From Tepidanaerobacter acetatoxydans_A (lineage in GTDB: Bacteria > Bacillota > Thermosediminibacteria > Thermosediminibacterales > Tepidanaerobacteraceae), in the NCBI GenBank assembly GCA_022840405.1, contig JALHJR010000002.1, forward strand, positions 1 through 64,000: a stretch of DNA of 64,000 nt, given 5' to 3'. Below are positions 53,556 to 63,120 of this stretch, one piece after another. Positions within the stretch are counted from its first letter, which is position 1; every line of letters begins with the position of its first letter. The notes below the pieces were generated by a model, which was given only the letters and a program-made list of their open reading frames with translations, had not been told where the DNA came from and searched no databases. Made by a program: the position numbers and the translations under genes.

Positions 53556-54497
53556 TCAGTCGTCAAATAAGGTGCTGAGCGACTTATTTTCGTGAATTCT
53601 CAATATTGCTTCGGCGAAAAGAGGTGCTACAGAAAGCACTTTTATTTTGTCTAGTTTTTGACTCTCACGCAGCGGTATTGTATTTGTCACAACCACTTCC
53701 TCTATAGGAGCTGCTTTCAATCTTTCTATAGCAGGGCCTGACAGTACCGGATGCGTGCAGCAGGTATAAACGGCTTTGGCTCCCCGTTCCATAAGAGCTT
53801 GAGCCCCCAAAGTAAGGGTGCCCGCCGTATCTATCATATCATCCACTATAATTACAGTTTTACCGGAAACTTTTCCTATTATGTTCATAACTTCGGCTAC
53901 ATTCGGCTCGGGGCGGCGCTTATCGATGATTGCAAGAGGAGTAACCAAACGGTCTGCCAACTCTCTGGCCCGAGTTACACCACCAACATCAGGGGATACA
54001 ACTACTATATCTGTTAGGCCTTTACTTTTGAAATAATCCGCCAAAATAGGCATAGCTTTTAGGTGGTCTACGGGGAAATTGAAAAATCCTTGGATTTGTC
54101 CGGCATGTAAATCCATCGTGAGCACGCGGTTTGCTCCGGCGGCAGTAAGTATATCTGCGAGCATTTTAGCCGTGATTGGATCACGGGAACGAGCTTTGCG
54201 ATCCTGCCTGGCATAGCCATAATATGGGATAACAGCAGTTATACGGCCTGCAGATGCCCTCATCATCGCATCGATCATTATAAGCATTTCCATGATACTG
54301 TCATTAACCGGGTAAGAAAAGGGCTGAACCACAAATACATCTGCCCCTCTTACCGTTTCTTTTATTCTTACTTGAATTTCCCCATCACTAAAGGTACCGA
54401 CCCATGAGTCACCCAAAGATATACCTAAGTGTTTTGCGATTTCTCTGGCAAGGTTTGGGTTGGCATTGCCCGTAAAAACCTCTAGCCTACTTTCCAT
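53556..54497 (-). CDS. prs: Ribose-phosphate pyrophosphokinase
   Basis: 313 residues, full length. RQDRKARSRDPI (ATP site, about 96-107), VVSPDVGGVTRAREL (about 166) and the PRPP loop VIIVDDMIDTAGTL (about 215) are all intact. It makes PRPP for nucleotide, His and Trp synthesis. The start overlaps the glmU stop by 11 bases with AAAGGAGGAG upstream. Confidence 0.96.
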   Translation of the reverse strand: MESRLEVFTGNANPNLAREIAKHLGISLGDSWVGTFSDGEIQVRIKETVRGADVFVVQPFSYPVNDSIMEMLIMIDAMMRASAGRITAVIPYYGYARQDRKARSRDPITAKMLADILTAAGANRVLTMDLHAGQIQGFFNFPVDHLKAMPILADYFKSKGLTDIVVVSPDVGGVTRARELADRLVTPLAIIDKRRPEPNVAEVMNIIGKVSGKTVIIVDDMIDTAGTLTLGAQALMERGAKAVYTCCTHPVLSGPAIERLKAAPIEEVVVTNTIPLRESQKLDKIKVLSVAPLFAEAILRIHENKSLSTLFDD

Positions 54498-55887
54498 CGA
54501 CTTCTACTCCTCCTTTTAAATTGTTATTTCGTGTTGCAGCCCATCCTATTTTATTTTCCTGTCTTGCACGAGCTATGGCTAGGGAGTCCTCCGGCACTTC
54601 TTTGGTAATGGTGGACCCTGCCGCTACATAAGAACCGGCTTTTATGGTAACTGGTGCTACCAGGTTTGAATTGCATCCGATAAAGGCATTGTCCTGCACC
54701 ACGGTCTGATGTTTTTTGTATCCATCGTAGTTTACAAAAATCACCCCGGCACCGATATTTATATGCTTTCCTAAAACTGCATCCCCTACATAGGAAAGAT
54801 GCGGTATTTTAGTGCCTTCACCGACTTTTGAATTCTTAAGCTCTACAAAATCCCCCACTTTTACCTTCGATGAAAGTTTGCATCCCGGACGAAGATTGGA
54901 ATAAGGACCAATCTTAACACCTTCTTCTAGAATACATTCATCGATTTGGCTCATGCTTATCTCGCAGCAGTCCCCGATAACAGTATCTTTTATGCGGCTG
55001 GGACCTATGATAGTACAGCCTTCTCCTATCCTGGTCTTGCCTTCTAATATAACTCCAGGATAAATAGTAGTATCTCTCCCGATTTTGACTTCGCAATCCA
55101 CCATGCATGTACCTGGGTTGATAAAAGTTACGCCTTCATCCATCCAGCCATCAATGATTTTTTTCTGCATGATACTCTGTACTTCGGCTAATTGGCGGCG
55201 GTTATTAATTCCATGGAGCTCCTCAGGATTTTCAAGCTCAAAAGCAACTACTTTTTTGCCTTCTTGATTTAAAATTTTTACGACATCAGTAAGGTAGTAT
55301 TCGCCTTGGCGATTATTATTTCCCACCTTTGAAAGAGCGGAAAATATCAATGATGTATCAAAACAGTAGAAACCAGCATTTATCTCATTGATTGCCATTT
55401 CCTGTCTATTGGCATCTTTATGCTCTCGAATATCAAGAACTCTGCTGCCTTCCCTTATTATCCTGCCATAGCCTGTGGGGTCGGCAACTTTCGCTGTCAT
55501 CACCGTGGCATTAGCGTTTTGTTCTCGATGAAAGCATGCCATTTTTCCTATGCTTTCCGCTGTAACCATAGGCATATCTCCGTATAAAACGACAAAATGT
55601 GTGCTGCCTTTAACAGCACTTTGCGCTTGCATCAATGCATGACCGGTACCTTTTTGTTCTTTTTGAACTACAAACTCAACATCCTCATTTGCGTAGGTTT
55701 CCTTTATCTTCTCGGCATCCTTGCCGACTACTACGATTATTTTGTTTGCTCCCGCACATCTGGCTGCATTTATCACATGTGTCAATATGGGCAGACCGCA
55801 GACTTTGTGCAGCACTTTAGGTAAATCGGATTTCATGCGGATTCCCTCACCTGCAGCGAGAATTACGGCCGTAAAATCCTCCATCAT
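54487..55887 (-). CDS. glmU: Bifunctional GlmU
   Basis: 466 residues. The N-terminal uridylyltransferase has LAAGEGIRMKSDLPKVLH (isoleucine where threonine is common). The C-terminal left-handed beta helix starts near 250 with repeated hexapeptides and carries the acetyltransferase. It makes UDP-GlcNAc for cell wall. Coupled to prs. Confidence 0.95.
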   Translation of the reverse strand: MMEDFTAVILAAGEGIRMKSDLPKVLHKVCGLPILTHVINAARCAGANKIIVVVGKDAEKIKETYANEDVEFVVQKEQKGTGHALMQAQSAVKGSTHFVVLYGDMPMVTAESIGKMACFHREQNANATVMTAKVADPTGYGRIIREGSRVLDIREHKDANRQEMAINEINAGFYCFDTSLIFSALSKVGNNNRQGEYYLTDVVKILNQEGKKVVAFELENPEELHGINNRRQLAEVQSIMQKKIIDGWMDEGVTFINPGTCMVDCEVKIGRDTTIYPGVILEGKTRIGEGCTIIGPSRIKDTVIGDCCEISMSQIDECILEEGVKIGPYSNLRPGCKLSSKVKVGDFVELKNSKVGEGTKIPHLSYVGDAVLGKHINIGAGVIFVNYDGYKKHQTVVQDNAFIGCNSNLVAPVTIKAGSYVAAGSTITKEVPEDSLAIARARQENKIGWAATRNNNLKGGVEVDGK

Positions 55888-56007
55888 AACCCTCCTAAGC
55901 TTTCTTGAAATCTACTTTTATAAATCGATTATGCGTTTATATATATAATAACCTTTTTACAGCTTATTTCCAATGTAAATAGCGTTTGCTTTTAATTTTT
56001 AAGTATT

Positions 56008-56038
56008 TCGAAAAACTAGGGACATCCTGAGATGTCCC
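56008..56038 (-). terminator. spoVG terminator
   Basis: GGGACATC-TCAG-GATGTCCC then TAGTTTTT on the minus strand, a few bases past the stop. Confidence 0.75.
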
Positions 56039-56042
56039 AAAT

Positions 56043-56300
56043 CTATTCTATTTCACTATGATAATGATTTAAAATAGTTTCCTGTATCTTTGCCCTTGCT
56101 TCGGCACTAATTGGATGTGCAACATCTTTGAATTTTCCATCCGGAGTTCGCCTGCTGGGCATAGCAATAAACAGACCGGTCTGACCTTCTATTATACGGA
56201 TATCATGCACCACAAACTCGTCATCGAAAGTAATGGATACAACCGCCTTCATCTTTCCCCCTTCTGCAACTTTACGTATGCGGACATCGGTAATATTCAT
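56043..56300 (-). CDS. spoVG: SpoVG regulator
   Basis: 85 residues. MNITDVRIRKV, then FIAMPSRRTPDGKFKD and DVAHPI, are hallmarks of SpoVG, an RNA/DNA-binding regulator in sporulation and septation. GGGAGG precedes the ATG. Its usual neighbour glmU lies downstream, as in Bacillus. Confidence 0.96.
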   Translation of the reverse strand: MNITDVRIRKVAEGGKMKAVVSITFDDEFVVHDIRIIEGQTGLFIAMPSRRTPDGKFKDVAHPISAEARAKIQETILNHYHSEIE

Positions 56301-56522
56301 CGGTGCTACCTCCCGGGAAAATTTTAGTGTAACTCAGCATCGCCTCTGGCAATACATAAATTATACACTAAGTATTTTAATACTTTTGTGTTAAAATTTC
56401 TATAAAAAAGTCAAAAATCCTCCCAATATCTTCATAAGATTAAAATAAAATTATATTAACTCCTCTAAATACCTTAGCCCGCTGAAAAAGATGTAATTAT
56501 TGGCTATATTGTAAAGTATATC
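56301..56522 (-). promoter_or_regulatory. spoVG upstream region
   Basis: Contains a TATAAT-like box (minus strand, about 56358-56363) and just upstream an inverted repeat AAGTATT-TT-AATACTT (56370-56385). No clear -35 box was found. A sigma-H promoter would be expected from Bacillus, but was not recognised. Confidence 0.4.
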
Positions 56523-57332
56523 TTATAATAATTTATCATTTATATTAATACAAATCTTTCCCTCATTTGTATCTATTCTTTCTAGAATCAAAAGTGATGT
56601 AAAATCCCCTACAAGCTTCTCTTTCGGCACAGCAGTAGTAACTACCATAGCAGTACCTATTACTTCAGCTTTAAATTCCGCCGCAAGCTCCATCATCCCA
56701 CGAGCTGTACCGCCGCCTTTCATAAAATCATCGACAATTAAAACCTTTGCATTTTCCGGCAGTGCTCGTTTAGCAAGGGACATATTATGAATTTTTTGAC
56801 CGGACCCGGATACATAACTGATACTGACCGATGGCCCTTCTGTTACGCGACTATCTCTTCGAGCTGATACCATCGGAACATTTAAGGCTCTTGCCGTCAT
56901 AAGGGCTATTGGTATGCCCTTGGTTTCTACCGTCAGCACATGGGTTGGGTTGCGGTCAATAAACAGTTGAGCAAAAATTTCTCCAATGATACGCGAATAT
57001 ACCGGCGAAAATACGGCATCGGTCATATAAAGATAACCTCCGGGAATTATTCGCTTTTCTTCCTGCAAGATTTTACAAAAATCTTGCAAAAAATTCTGTA
57101 TGTCCTGCTTGGACCTTTGAGTGCGATAGCGGACCCCTCCTGATGCTCCGGGAATAGTAACAATTTCTCCTTCACCCGCATTTACAAAAGCGTTTTTAAT
57201 AATATCCAAGTCTTCACTTATAGAGGACTTGGCTGCACCAAGTCGTTTTGCAAAGTAGTTGAGAGAAATAACCTTGTTTGGGTTTTCAGACAGCGTTTTT
57301 GAAATCAGAGCAATCCTATCACTGCGCCTCAT
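56523..57332 (-). CDS. purR: Purine operon repressor PurR (Bacillus type)
   Basis: 269 residues. An N-terminal winged helix (about 1-75) is followed by a phosphoribosyltransferase-like domain with the PRPP loop VLIVDDFMKGGGTARG (about 195-210). PRPP binding releases it from PurBoxes. GGGGGATTTAT precedes the ATG. Ten bases from the upstream transferase gene. Confidence 0.93.
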   Translation of the reverse strand: MRRSDRIALISKTLSENPNKVISLNYFAKRLGAAKSSISEDLDIIKNAFVNAGEGEIVTIPGASGGVRYRTQRSKQDIQNFLQDFCKILQEEKRIIPGGYLYMTDAVFSPVYSRIIGEIFAQLFIDRNPTHVLTVETKGIPIALMTARALNVPMVSARRDSRVTEGPSVSISYVSGSGQKIHNMSLAKRALPENAKVLIVDDFMKGGGTARGMMELAAEFKAEVIGTAMVVTTAVPKEKLVGDFTSLLILERIDTNEGKICININDKLL

Positions 57333-57342
57333 ATAAATCCCC

Positions 57343-58080
57343 CTAGCTTAGTACTCTTTCAGCAAGTTCAAGATCACTTTCCTTATCTACATCGGTTCCA
57401 ATCTCGGGATAATCGCTAATCACCGCTTGTGCCTTTATACTAAACAAATCTGAAACACGCTTTTCCAACTGTCCAATGGTAAGTGTACCCATTAAAAACT
57501 TAAATACAGTACCTATTCCCAGTATCTGTGCAAGCTTCCACGGCTTTTTTCTATAGACCATAAAGTTTTCGGCTTGTTTTATACATTTTTTTACTGTACT
57601 GACTTTTACAATCACTAAGTTGCCCCCAGTAAATGTGCCGTCTTTTATCTTCACATATGTACGCTTAACTTTCGGGTATTTTTTCTCATTTGCCTCTTTT
57701 CGAACTATTGGGTAATAAAATTCCGCATCAGATTTTAGCGATTTTTCTACAAAATCTCTGATAGCCTCAGGGGTTATCATGGGAATATCTGAGGTTGAGA
57801 TTAAAACCAAATCATCGTCATGAAAAATCTCGACACCCTTTAAGATATTGTCAATCATCGAAGGCCCGCCGTTAACAATTATATCCACATGATTCTCAAG
57901 GGGCAAAAGCTCTTCCTTAGGCCCCACAACTGCAATAGTATCAATAAACTCCAACGCTTTCATGGCATCGATTATGTACTTTATCATTTCCTTGCCGCAT
58001 ATTTTGATAAGTGCTTTGTTGCAACAGGAATTGCTTAAATTGCAATCTTCTTGTGAACCGGCCAAAATAAGGGCCTTCAT
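57343..58080 (-). CDS. MobA-like nucleotidyltransferase domain protein
   Basis: 245 residues. Starts KALILAGSQ with KALIKICGKEMI instead of the usual GGxSxRMG loop, so the N-terminal signature is diverged; ISTSDIPMITPEAI is the metal-binding acidic motif and GTDVDKESDLELAE the C-terminal one. The substrate is unknown. Coupled by ATGA to the GntR gene. Confidence 0.8.
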   Translation of the reverse strand: MKALILAGSQEDCNLSNSCCNKALIKICGKEMIKYIIDAMKALEFIDTIAVVGPKEELLPLENHVDIIVNGGPSMIDNILKGVEIFHDDDLVLISTSDIPMITPEAIRDFVEKSLKSDAEFYYPIVRKEANEKKYPKVKRTYVKIKDGTFTGGNLVIVKVSTVKKCIKQAENFMVYRKKPWKLAQILGIGTVFKFLMGTLTIGQLEKRVSDLFSIKAQAVISDYPEIGTDVDKESDLELAERVLS

Positions 58081-58775
58081 AATGGTTCCTCCTCAAAATC
58101 CATTTGCTTTCTAAGTATATTCATCACATTGTATTCTACTTTATAAATATGCTCTTTGGCAAGTTTTTCTGCATTTTCAATATCCCCTTGTTTTATAGCA
58201 TCCAAGATTTCTTTATGCTCTGATAAAACGCTCTTTAGCCGCACAGGATTGCTGAAAGATTGAACGCGAAATCTGTCTATCTGTTCTTTTAGGTTATTTA
58301 TCATTTGGGCAAGCCTACTATTTCTGGAAGCACTGAATAATATTTGATGAAATTCACCATCTTTTTTAATTACTTTATCTATATCGCCCTTTGCTACGGC
58401 TTCAGAGATTTCTTTTAATATATTATCAAGGGCTTCGACCTCTTCATCTGTAATGCGGTCGGCTGCCAAAGCCGCAGCTAAGCCTTCCAGACTGCTGCGG
58501 ATTTCAAAGACCTCAGCAACATCTTTTAAGGTAAGTCCTGCCACGTAGGCACCTTTGCGGGGAACCATAACTACAAGACCTTCAAGTTCTAGCTTTCTTA
58601 TGGCTTCACGTACTGGAGTTCTGGAAACTCCCATTTCTTCGGCCAGTTGAACCTCCATTAGCCTTTCACCCGGTTTTAACTTACCGCTTAAAATCGCCTC
58701 TCTCATTGCTGCGAAAACCAAATCCCTAAGGGGTTTATAGTTGTCCAATTTTATCGTAGAAAATCTATTGCTCAA
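58077..58775 (-). CDS. GntR-family regulator, FadR/FCD subgroup
   Basis: 232 residues. Winged helix (LAEEMGVSRTPVREAIRKLE, about 47-66) and an FCD ligand domain with D, H...H metal ligands (about 85-215, including FHQILFSAS and LSEHKEILDAI). The ligand is unknown. TTG start after GGAGGG. FCD-type GntR proteins often bind GTATAC-like palindromes, but no link to the boxes at 30.9 kb is shown. Confidence 0.88.
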   Translation of the reverse strand: MSNRFSTIKLDNYKPLRDLVFAAMREAILSGKLKPGERLMEVQLAEEMGVSRTPVREAIRKLELEGLVVMVPRKGAYVAGLTLKDVAEVFEIRSSLEGLAAALAADRITDEEVEALDNILKEISEAVAKGDIDKVIKKDGEFHQILFSASRNSRLAQMINNLKEQIDRFRVQSFSNPVRLKSVLSEHKEILDAIKQGDIENAEKLAKEHIYKVEYNVMNILRKQMDFEEEPL

Positions 58776-58787
58776 AATGCACCCTCC

Positions 58788-59645
58788 TCATTCCGTTTTG
58801 GTCACAAAAATCCAGTTATCTGTACCTGCAAAATCATCAGCCGCTCTTTTGGCATCCCGAATATTTTCAAAAACGCCGAAAACACTAGGACCGCTGCCCG
58901 ACATAATACTGCCCAATGCTCCTTTTTCTAGCATGCGTTTTTTTATATCGCCAAGCTCGGGATAAAGCCTTATCGTAACTTCTTCCAGGACATTGCAAAG
59001 GCCTGAAGCTATTTTACCGATATCCTGATGCTCTATATAATCTATCATAGCTTTTGTATCTGGTCGGATTTTTATGTTTTTTACATCCAGTCTATTGTAT
59101 ACCTCTTTTGTAGAAATGCAATATGGTGGTTTTACAAGAAGTATGCTAAGGCCCGATAGGGATTTTAAAGGAGTTAGTTGTTCCCCTATGCCGCGTGCAA
59201 AAGCGGTTTTGCCCAAAATACAAAAAGGTACATCTGCACCAATCCTTTTTCCCAAAGTCATTAACTCGGCCTTAGGTATTTTTAACTCAAAAAGCTCATT
59301 CATGCCTATAATAACCGCTGCCGCATCTGAGCTGCCTCCTGCTAGGCCTGCCGCTAATGGAATGTTTTTGTGTATATCGATTGACACCCCGGCATCAAGC
59401 TCATATTCTTTCATCATGAGCTCGGCAGCTTGGTAAGCCAGATTGCTTTCATCTTGAGGCAGTTTTTTGCAGTTTGTGTTTAAAACTATATCACGCCGTG
59501 AAAGTAATTCTATCGAGATTATATCCTTTAATGCAATTGTCTGCATAATCATTTCAACTTCATGGTAGCCGTCAAGTCTTTTAAAAAGCACATCAAGGGT
59601 CAAGTTTATCTTGCCCCTTGCATCTATATCCAATTTCTTCAACAA
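58788..59645 (-). CDS. ispE: 4-diphosphocytidyl-2-C-methyl-D-erythritol kinase
   Basis: 285 residues. The GHMP kinase motif NIPLAAGLAGGSSDAAA (about 93) and C-terminal GSGPSVFG are present. It acts in the MEP isoprenoid pathway. TTG at 59645 lies five bases after GAGGGG; upstream codons overlap that site. The neighbouring purR and spoVG are the same as in Bacillus. Confidence 0.93.
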   Translation of the reverse strand: MLKKLDIDARGKINLTLDVLFKRLDGYHEVEMIMQTIALKDIISIELLSRRDIVLNTNCKKLPQDESNLAYQAAELMMKEYELDAGVSIDIHKNIPLAAGLAGGSSDAAAVIIGMNELFELKIPKAELMTLGKRIGADVPFCILGKTAFARGIGEQLTPLKSLSGLSILLVKPPYCISTKEVYNRLDVKNIKIRPDTKAMIDYIEHQDIGKIASGLCNVLEEVTIRLYPELGDIKKRMLEKGALGSIMSGSGPSVFGVFENIRDAKRAADDFAGTDNWIFVTKTE

Positions 59646-59789
59646 CTTTTCCCCTCTCAACGCAAAGTAATAATAACATCCATATTTATATATTTCACAA
59701 AAAACCTTAAAATCCTGCTAATTTAAAAAACTAAAGTGTTGTTGTGATTAAAAAATATTTTTCAGTTTTTCTATAAGTGTACATAATAA

Positions 59790-59832
59790 GGGAGCATGGA
59801 AAACTACTTAAAAATAGTTTTAATATGCTCCC
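59790..59832 (-). terminator. Terminator of the SPOCS/LysM gene
   Basis: GGGAGCAT and ATGCTCCC outer arms with AAAACTA/TAGTTTT inside. The T run on the minus strand is weak. Confidence 0.6.
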
Positions 59833-59856
59833 GGAAATTATATTTTTCAAACATTT

Positions 59857-61491
59857 TTATACTCTCGGTATGATCAACTGTTGGCCGGGCATGATCGCAT
59901 CGGGATTTGCAATGTTATTTGCGGAAACTATGGACTCTATGGTAACATTGTATCTCTTGGCTATTAGCCAAAGGGTATCTCCTTTCTGAACAATGTATAT
60001 GGTCATGGAAGGCTTTTCTTTCTCTTTTTCTTCTTTTTCTTCTTTTTCTTCCTTCTCCTCTTCCTCCGGTTCTATTACATTTACAACTATATCAATTTGA
60101 ATCATTTCGGTTACCTTTGCAAAAAGGCCTAGAACCGCCCTGACTTCAAACCGCCGAGGTTCATTGGGTATTGTGGATGAGGAGCAGTGCTCTACCAATA
60201 CGTCAAAGTCAAGCATCATATCTTCTTCAGCACCGGGAATCTCAACAAAAGTAGTAAAATCAACCTCATGTTCCATAAAGTGCAGCGGCTGCTGTGGTGC
60301 ACCCTCTGGAACATCTGCTACGTAAAGGGTCTCCAGTGTAATTACTCCCTCTACAACCACTTTGCCGTCCAGTATCCGAGCTTCGGTAACCTTGGCCTTA
60401 CAATTTGTTCTGTAAATCTGCTCAATATCAGGTTTTTCCTCAGGCACACTGAGCACATCTTTTATGACAATCTCGTTTTCATCTTCTCCAATAACTTGAT
60501 CCAGTTTTAAACGGGTTTTTTCTACCTCAAGTTTCTCAGATGGGCTGAAAACATCAACAACAATCTGCATAATCCTGGTTTCGAAAACTTTTGCCCTTAT
60601 TTTTAAAATTGCTTCTATTGTTATACTTCTTTCATCTTTTCTGCGCCCTTTGATATGTTCCACTTCTACTCTTACAAACTTTGCCATGTCTTCTTGTGCA
60701 CCTGGTATTTCTACAAATTGAGTAAACGGTATCTCAACCTCCATAAAATGCACCGGCTGCAGAGGTTGCCCCTGTGAGGCTATTGCAACATATAAAATTC
60801 CGACTTCCAAAACACCTTCAATAATAATCTTGTTTTTAATAATTTTAGTAGATGTTTCTCGGGCTTTGGCCTCAATCTGGAGTACCTGCTCAATATCAGG
60901 CTTTTCTTCCGGTACTCCCACATCACTTTTGACAATATTCTGAGCTCGTGCTTCTCCTATGACATCCTCAATGCGCAAGGTCTTTTTAAGTACCTGTAAA
61001 TCTTCCGGCCCATAAGCATCGGTAACTATTTCAATTTCTACCCGTCTGGTCACTTTTACCAAGAACATAACAATAATCCTTACTTTGATTTCTCTAGGCC
61101 GATTTGGATCGAAGCTGTGCTGGATATGTTCGATTTTTGCTCTGACACGTACATCCATATTCTTTGTAACTCCGGGAATCTTTACAAAAAAGCTGAAATC
61201 AACTTGCCCTTCTACAAAATGAACCGGTTGCTTCGGCTGCCCTTCAGGCACAATAGCTACATACATTGCATTTACATCGATATTTCCTTCAACTATGACT
61301 TTGCCTATCTTAGAATCAAGAATCTCGGTATCTAATTTTTCGGTATCCAGGGTAGCATCCACCGATATTACTCGTTCTATGTCCGGTTTTCCATCTGGCA
61401 ATATTATTGTACCTTCTACAATAGTTTGAGTCCTGTCTTCGCCTACTACCTGGTCAACCCTGACCCGTTCCTTAGTCAATACTACACCCAT
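59857..61491 (-). CDS. Spore-coat type protein with three SPOCS (DUF3794) units and LysM
   Basis: 544 residues. Three similar blocks of about 150 residues, each with VVGE/VIGE, then GVLEV or GNIDV-like strands, PxxFVE/ME and IPG. A Glu/Lys-rich linker (EEKEEKEEKE) leads to one LysM domain at the end (YIVQKGDTLWLIAKRYNV). LysM binds peptidoglycan, and SPOCS domains occur in SpoVID-like coat proteins. AAGGAGG precedes the ATG. Confidence 0.88.
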   Translation of the reverse strand: MGVVLTKERVRVDQVVGEDRTQTIVEGTIILPDGKPDIERVISVDATLDTEKLDTEILDSKIGKVIVEGNIDVNAMYVAIVPEGQPKQPVHFVEGQVDFSFFVKIPGVTKNMDVRVRAKIEHIQHSFDPNRPREIKVRIIVMFLVKVTRRVEIEIVTDAYGPEDLQVLKKTLRIEDVIGEARAQNIVKSDVGVPEEKPDIEQVLQIEAKARETSTKIIKNKIIIEGVLEVGILYVAIASQGQPLQPVHFMEVEIPFTQFVEIPGAQEDMAKFVRVEVEHIKGRRKDERSITIEAILKIRAKVFETRIMQIVVDVFSPSEKLEVEKTRLKLDQVIGEDENEIVIKDVLSVPEEKPDIEQIYRTNCKAKVTEARILDGKVVVEGVITLETLYVADVPEGAPQQPLHFMEHEVDFTTFVEIPGAEEDMMLDFDVLVEHCSSSTIPNEPRRFEVRAVLGLFAKVTEMIQIDIVVNVIEPEEEEKEEKEEKEEKEKEKPSMTIYIVQKGDTLWLIAKRYNVTIESIVSANNIANPDAIMPGQQLIIPRV

Positions 61492-61611
61492 TTAAATCCT
61501 CCTTTCTCTAATAATGCACACCCTTACTCATATAATATATGTTGAGCTTGCCAAATATGTTACAGATTAAAAAAATACTCTCTTTAGCAAAGACTTGCTT
61601 TATTTTTGCTT

Positions 61612-61809
61612 TTACATGGCATCATCAGGTTTATTTTCTTCCTTTAGGTTTACTTTTTCATCGGCCTCTTTTTTTTGCAGCAGCTTAAACTTTTTGCTTT
61701 CCTCCAAGTCCCCTGGTTTATTAAAATAATCTATGAAAAGCTTTCTTGAAAACAAATAAAATACTACCAAAACGATGCCGATAAAAATAATAAATATAAG
61801 GATATCCAT
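61612..61809 (-). CDS. Small single-span membrane protein
   Basis: 65 residues. One N-terminal membrane helix (ILIFIIFIGIVLVVFYLF) and a charged Lys/Glu-rich cytoplasmic tail. AAGGAAGAG lies upstream of the ATG. Function unknown. Confidence 0.6.
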   Translation of the reverse strand: MDILIFIIFIGIVLVVFYLFSRKLFIDYFNKPGDLEESKKFKLLQKKEADEKVNLKEENKPDDAM

Positions 61810-61960
61810 CTGCTTCTCTTCCTTTCCAATCGACTTTTTAAAACATAATAATCAAGTGATACGTGTTCAATAATATAATATGAACTGATATTGAAAAGGT
61901 GAGTAAAAAAATACGATTATAAATATTTTTAATCAGCGTAAAGTCTTGAAGTATCTTGAT

Positions 61961-62014
61961 TTATCCACATTATCAACAAGTTATCCACATAAAATCCACA
62001 ATACATGTGGGTAA
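61961..62014. promoter_or_regulatory. Cluster of DnaA boxes
   Basis: Within 54 bases: TTATCCACA at 61961-61969 and 61981-61989 (perfect consensus), TTATCAACA at 61970-61978, AAATCCACA at 61992-62000 and the inverted TTACCCACA at 62006-62014. The flank 61850-61950 is A+T-rich. No dnaA or dnaN gene is near, so it is more likely a titration or regulatory site than oriC. Confidence 0.7.
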
Positions 62015-62033
62015 ATCACAGCAGTAAATAAAA

Positions 62034-62084
62034 AAGGAGCTGCTGCACAGCAAAATAAATCAATTTGCGGTGCAGCAGCTCCTT
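62034..62084 (-). terminator. CAP-gene terminator
   Basis: A 15-bp stem AAGGAGCTGCTGCAC with its complement at 62070-62084, followed by TTTTTTATT on the minus strand. Confidence 0.8.
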
Positions 62085-62128
62085 CTTGTATATTTTAAAT
62101 TTAACTGACAAATATAATCAGCAGGTCT

Positions 62129-62845
62129 TTATTTAATTCCGATGAAGGTCTGCGTATACATCTTGCCATATACTCCTCCGTCGGCTATTCCAATACCGAT
62201 GTGAGTAAAGTTAGGATTTAATATATTCGCACGGTGGCCTGAGCTGTTCATCAAACTTGTATGAGCCTGCTGTACTGTCGGTGCGCCTGCCAGGTTCTCA
62301 CCTGCATATCTGTAGCTAATGCCATTGTTCTTTAAGGCATCAAAGGGAGTGCCGTATGTAGGAGAGGTATGTGCAAAATAATTTTTTTCTATCATGTCTT
62401 TACTTTTTTTGCGAGAAATCTCTACAAGCCTCATATCATTTTCAAGAGGCGCAAGACCTACTTTTTCCCTTTCTGCATTTACCAATTCCAGCATCTTGTT
62501 TTCATCAGCAGTAAGTCCTTCTATCTTTGATTCGTTTGTAGTTTGCTTCGGCGGTTCACTAGGTTTTACCGGTAAGGTTTCTGTCGGTTCTGCCGTATCA
62601 GGGAGCATGTTTTCTTGCGAAGTCATTACCCACTTTCCGTCCTTATATGTATAAACAAATTTGAAAGTCTTGGCCGAATCTGAAGTGATAGAGTTTAAAT
62701 CGATTGGAACCTTAAAACTTTGCGTCTGACCATTGATTGTAACTTTAACATTATACAACGTAGCGGCACCGGCAACCCCCGGCATAACCAGCGCAAGTGC
62801 AAGCAGAAGAATGACTGCTGCTTTTTTGTGAACATATTGCATCAT
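62129..62845 (-). CDS. Secreted CAP-domain protein (YkwD-like)
   Basis: 238 residues. Signal peptide to about residue 27 (VAGAA), a middle domain with a threonine/proline-rich stretch, and a C-terminal CAP domain: LVNAEREKVGLAPLEND, FAHTSPTYGTP, AGENLAGAP, SSGHRANILNP and YTQTFIG. Conserved histidines are present. Extracellular role unknown. GGAGG is six bases from the first ATG. Confidence 0.9.
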   Translation of the reverse strand: MMQYVHKKAAVILLLALALVMPGVAGAATLYNVKVTINGQTQSFKVPIDLNSITSDSAKTFKFVYTYKDGKWVMTSQENMLPDTAEPTETLPVKPSEPPKQTTNESKIEGLTADENKMLELVNAEREKVGLAPLENDMRLVEISRKKSKDMIEKNYFAHTSPTYGTPFDALKNNGISYRYAGENLAGAPTVQQAHTSLMNSSGHRANILNPNFTHIGIGIADGGVYGKMYTQTFIGIK

Positions 62846-63120
62846 ATATTGCCTCCTTTGAAAGGTATTGCACAGGATCTAAGAATTTATCCAAAAATTC
62901 CATCCTATGGTATCACTATTATATATTTTATTCGTTGTATTCGACAAACAGCGAATACCTTAATTATAGCAGCAGTCATCTTTTCAGGTGTAACAAATAC
63001 TGCATAATTTAGATTTCGTTAAAATTATTCAATTAAATGCCATGGTGGTTAATTTATCCATGTTTATCTCATCTTTTTGCCATTTTACACATCTTTTGGA
63101 TAACATCATATCTATATACC
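62846..63120. other. Intergenic region
   Basis: A+T-rich and contains the upstream region of the CAP gene. No clear promoter, hairpin or small gene was seen. Confidence 0.4.

Noticed and set aside
61961..62014. Chromosomal origin oriC
   Set aside because: DnaA boxes are present but dnaA, dnaN, recF and gyrase genes are absent from the neighbourhood.
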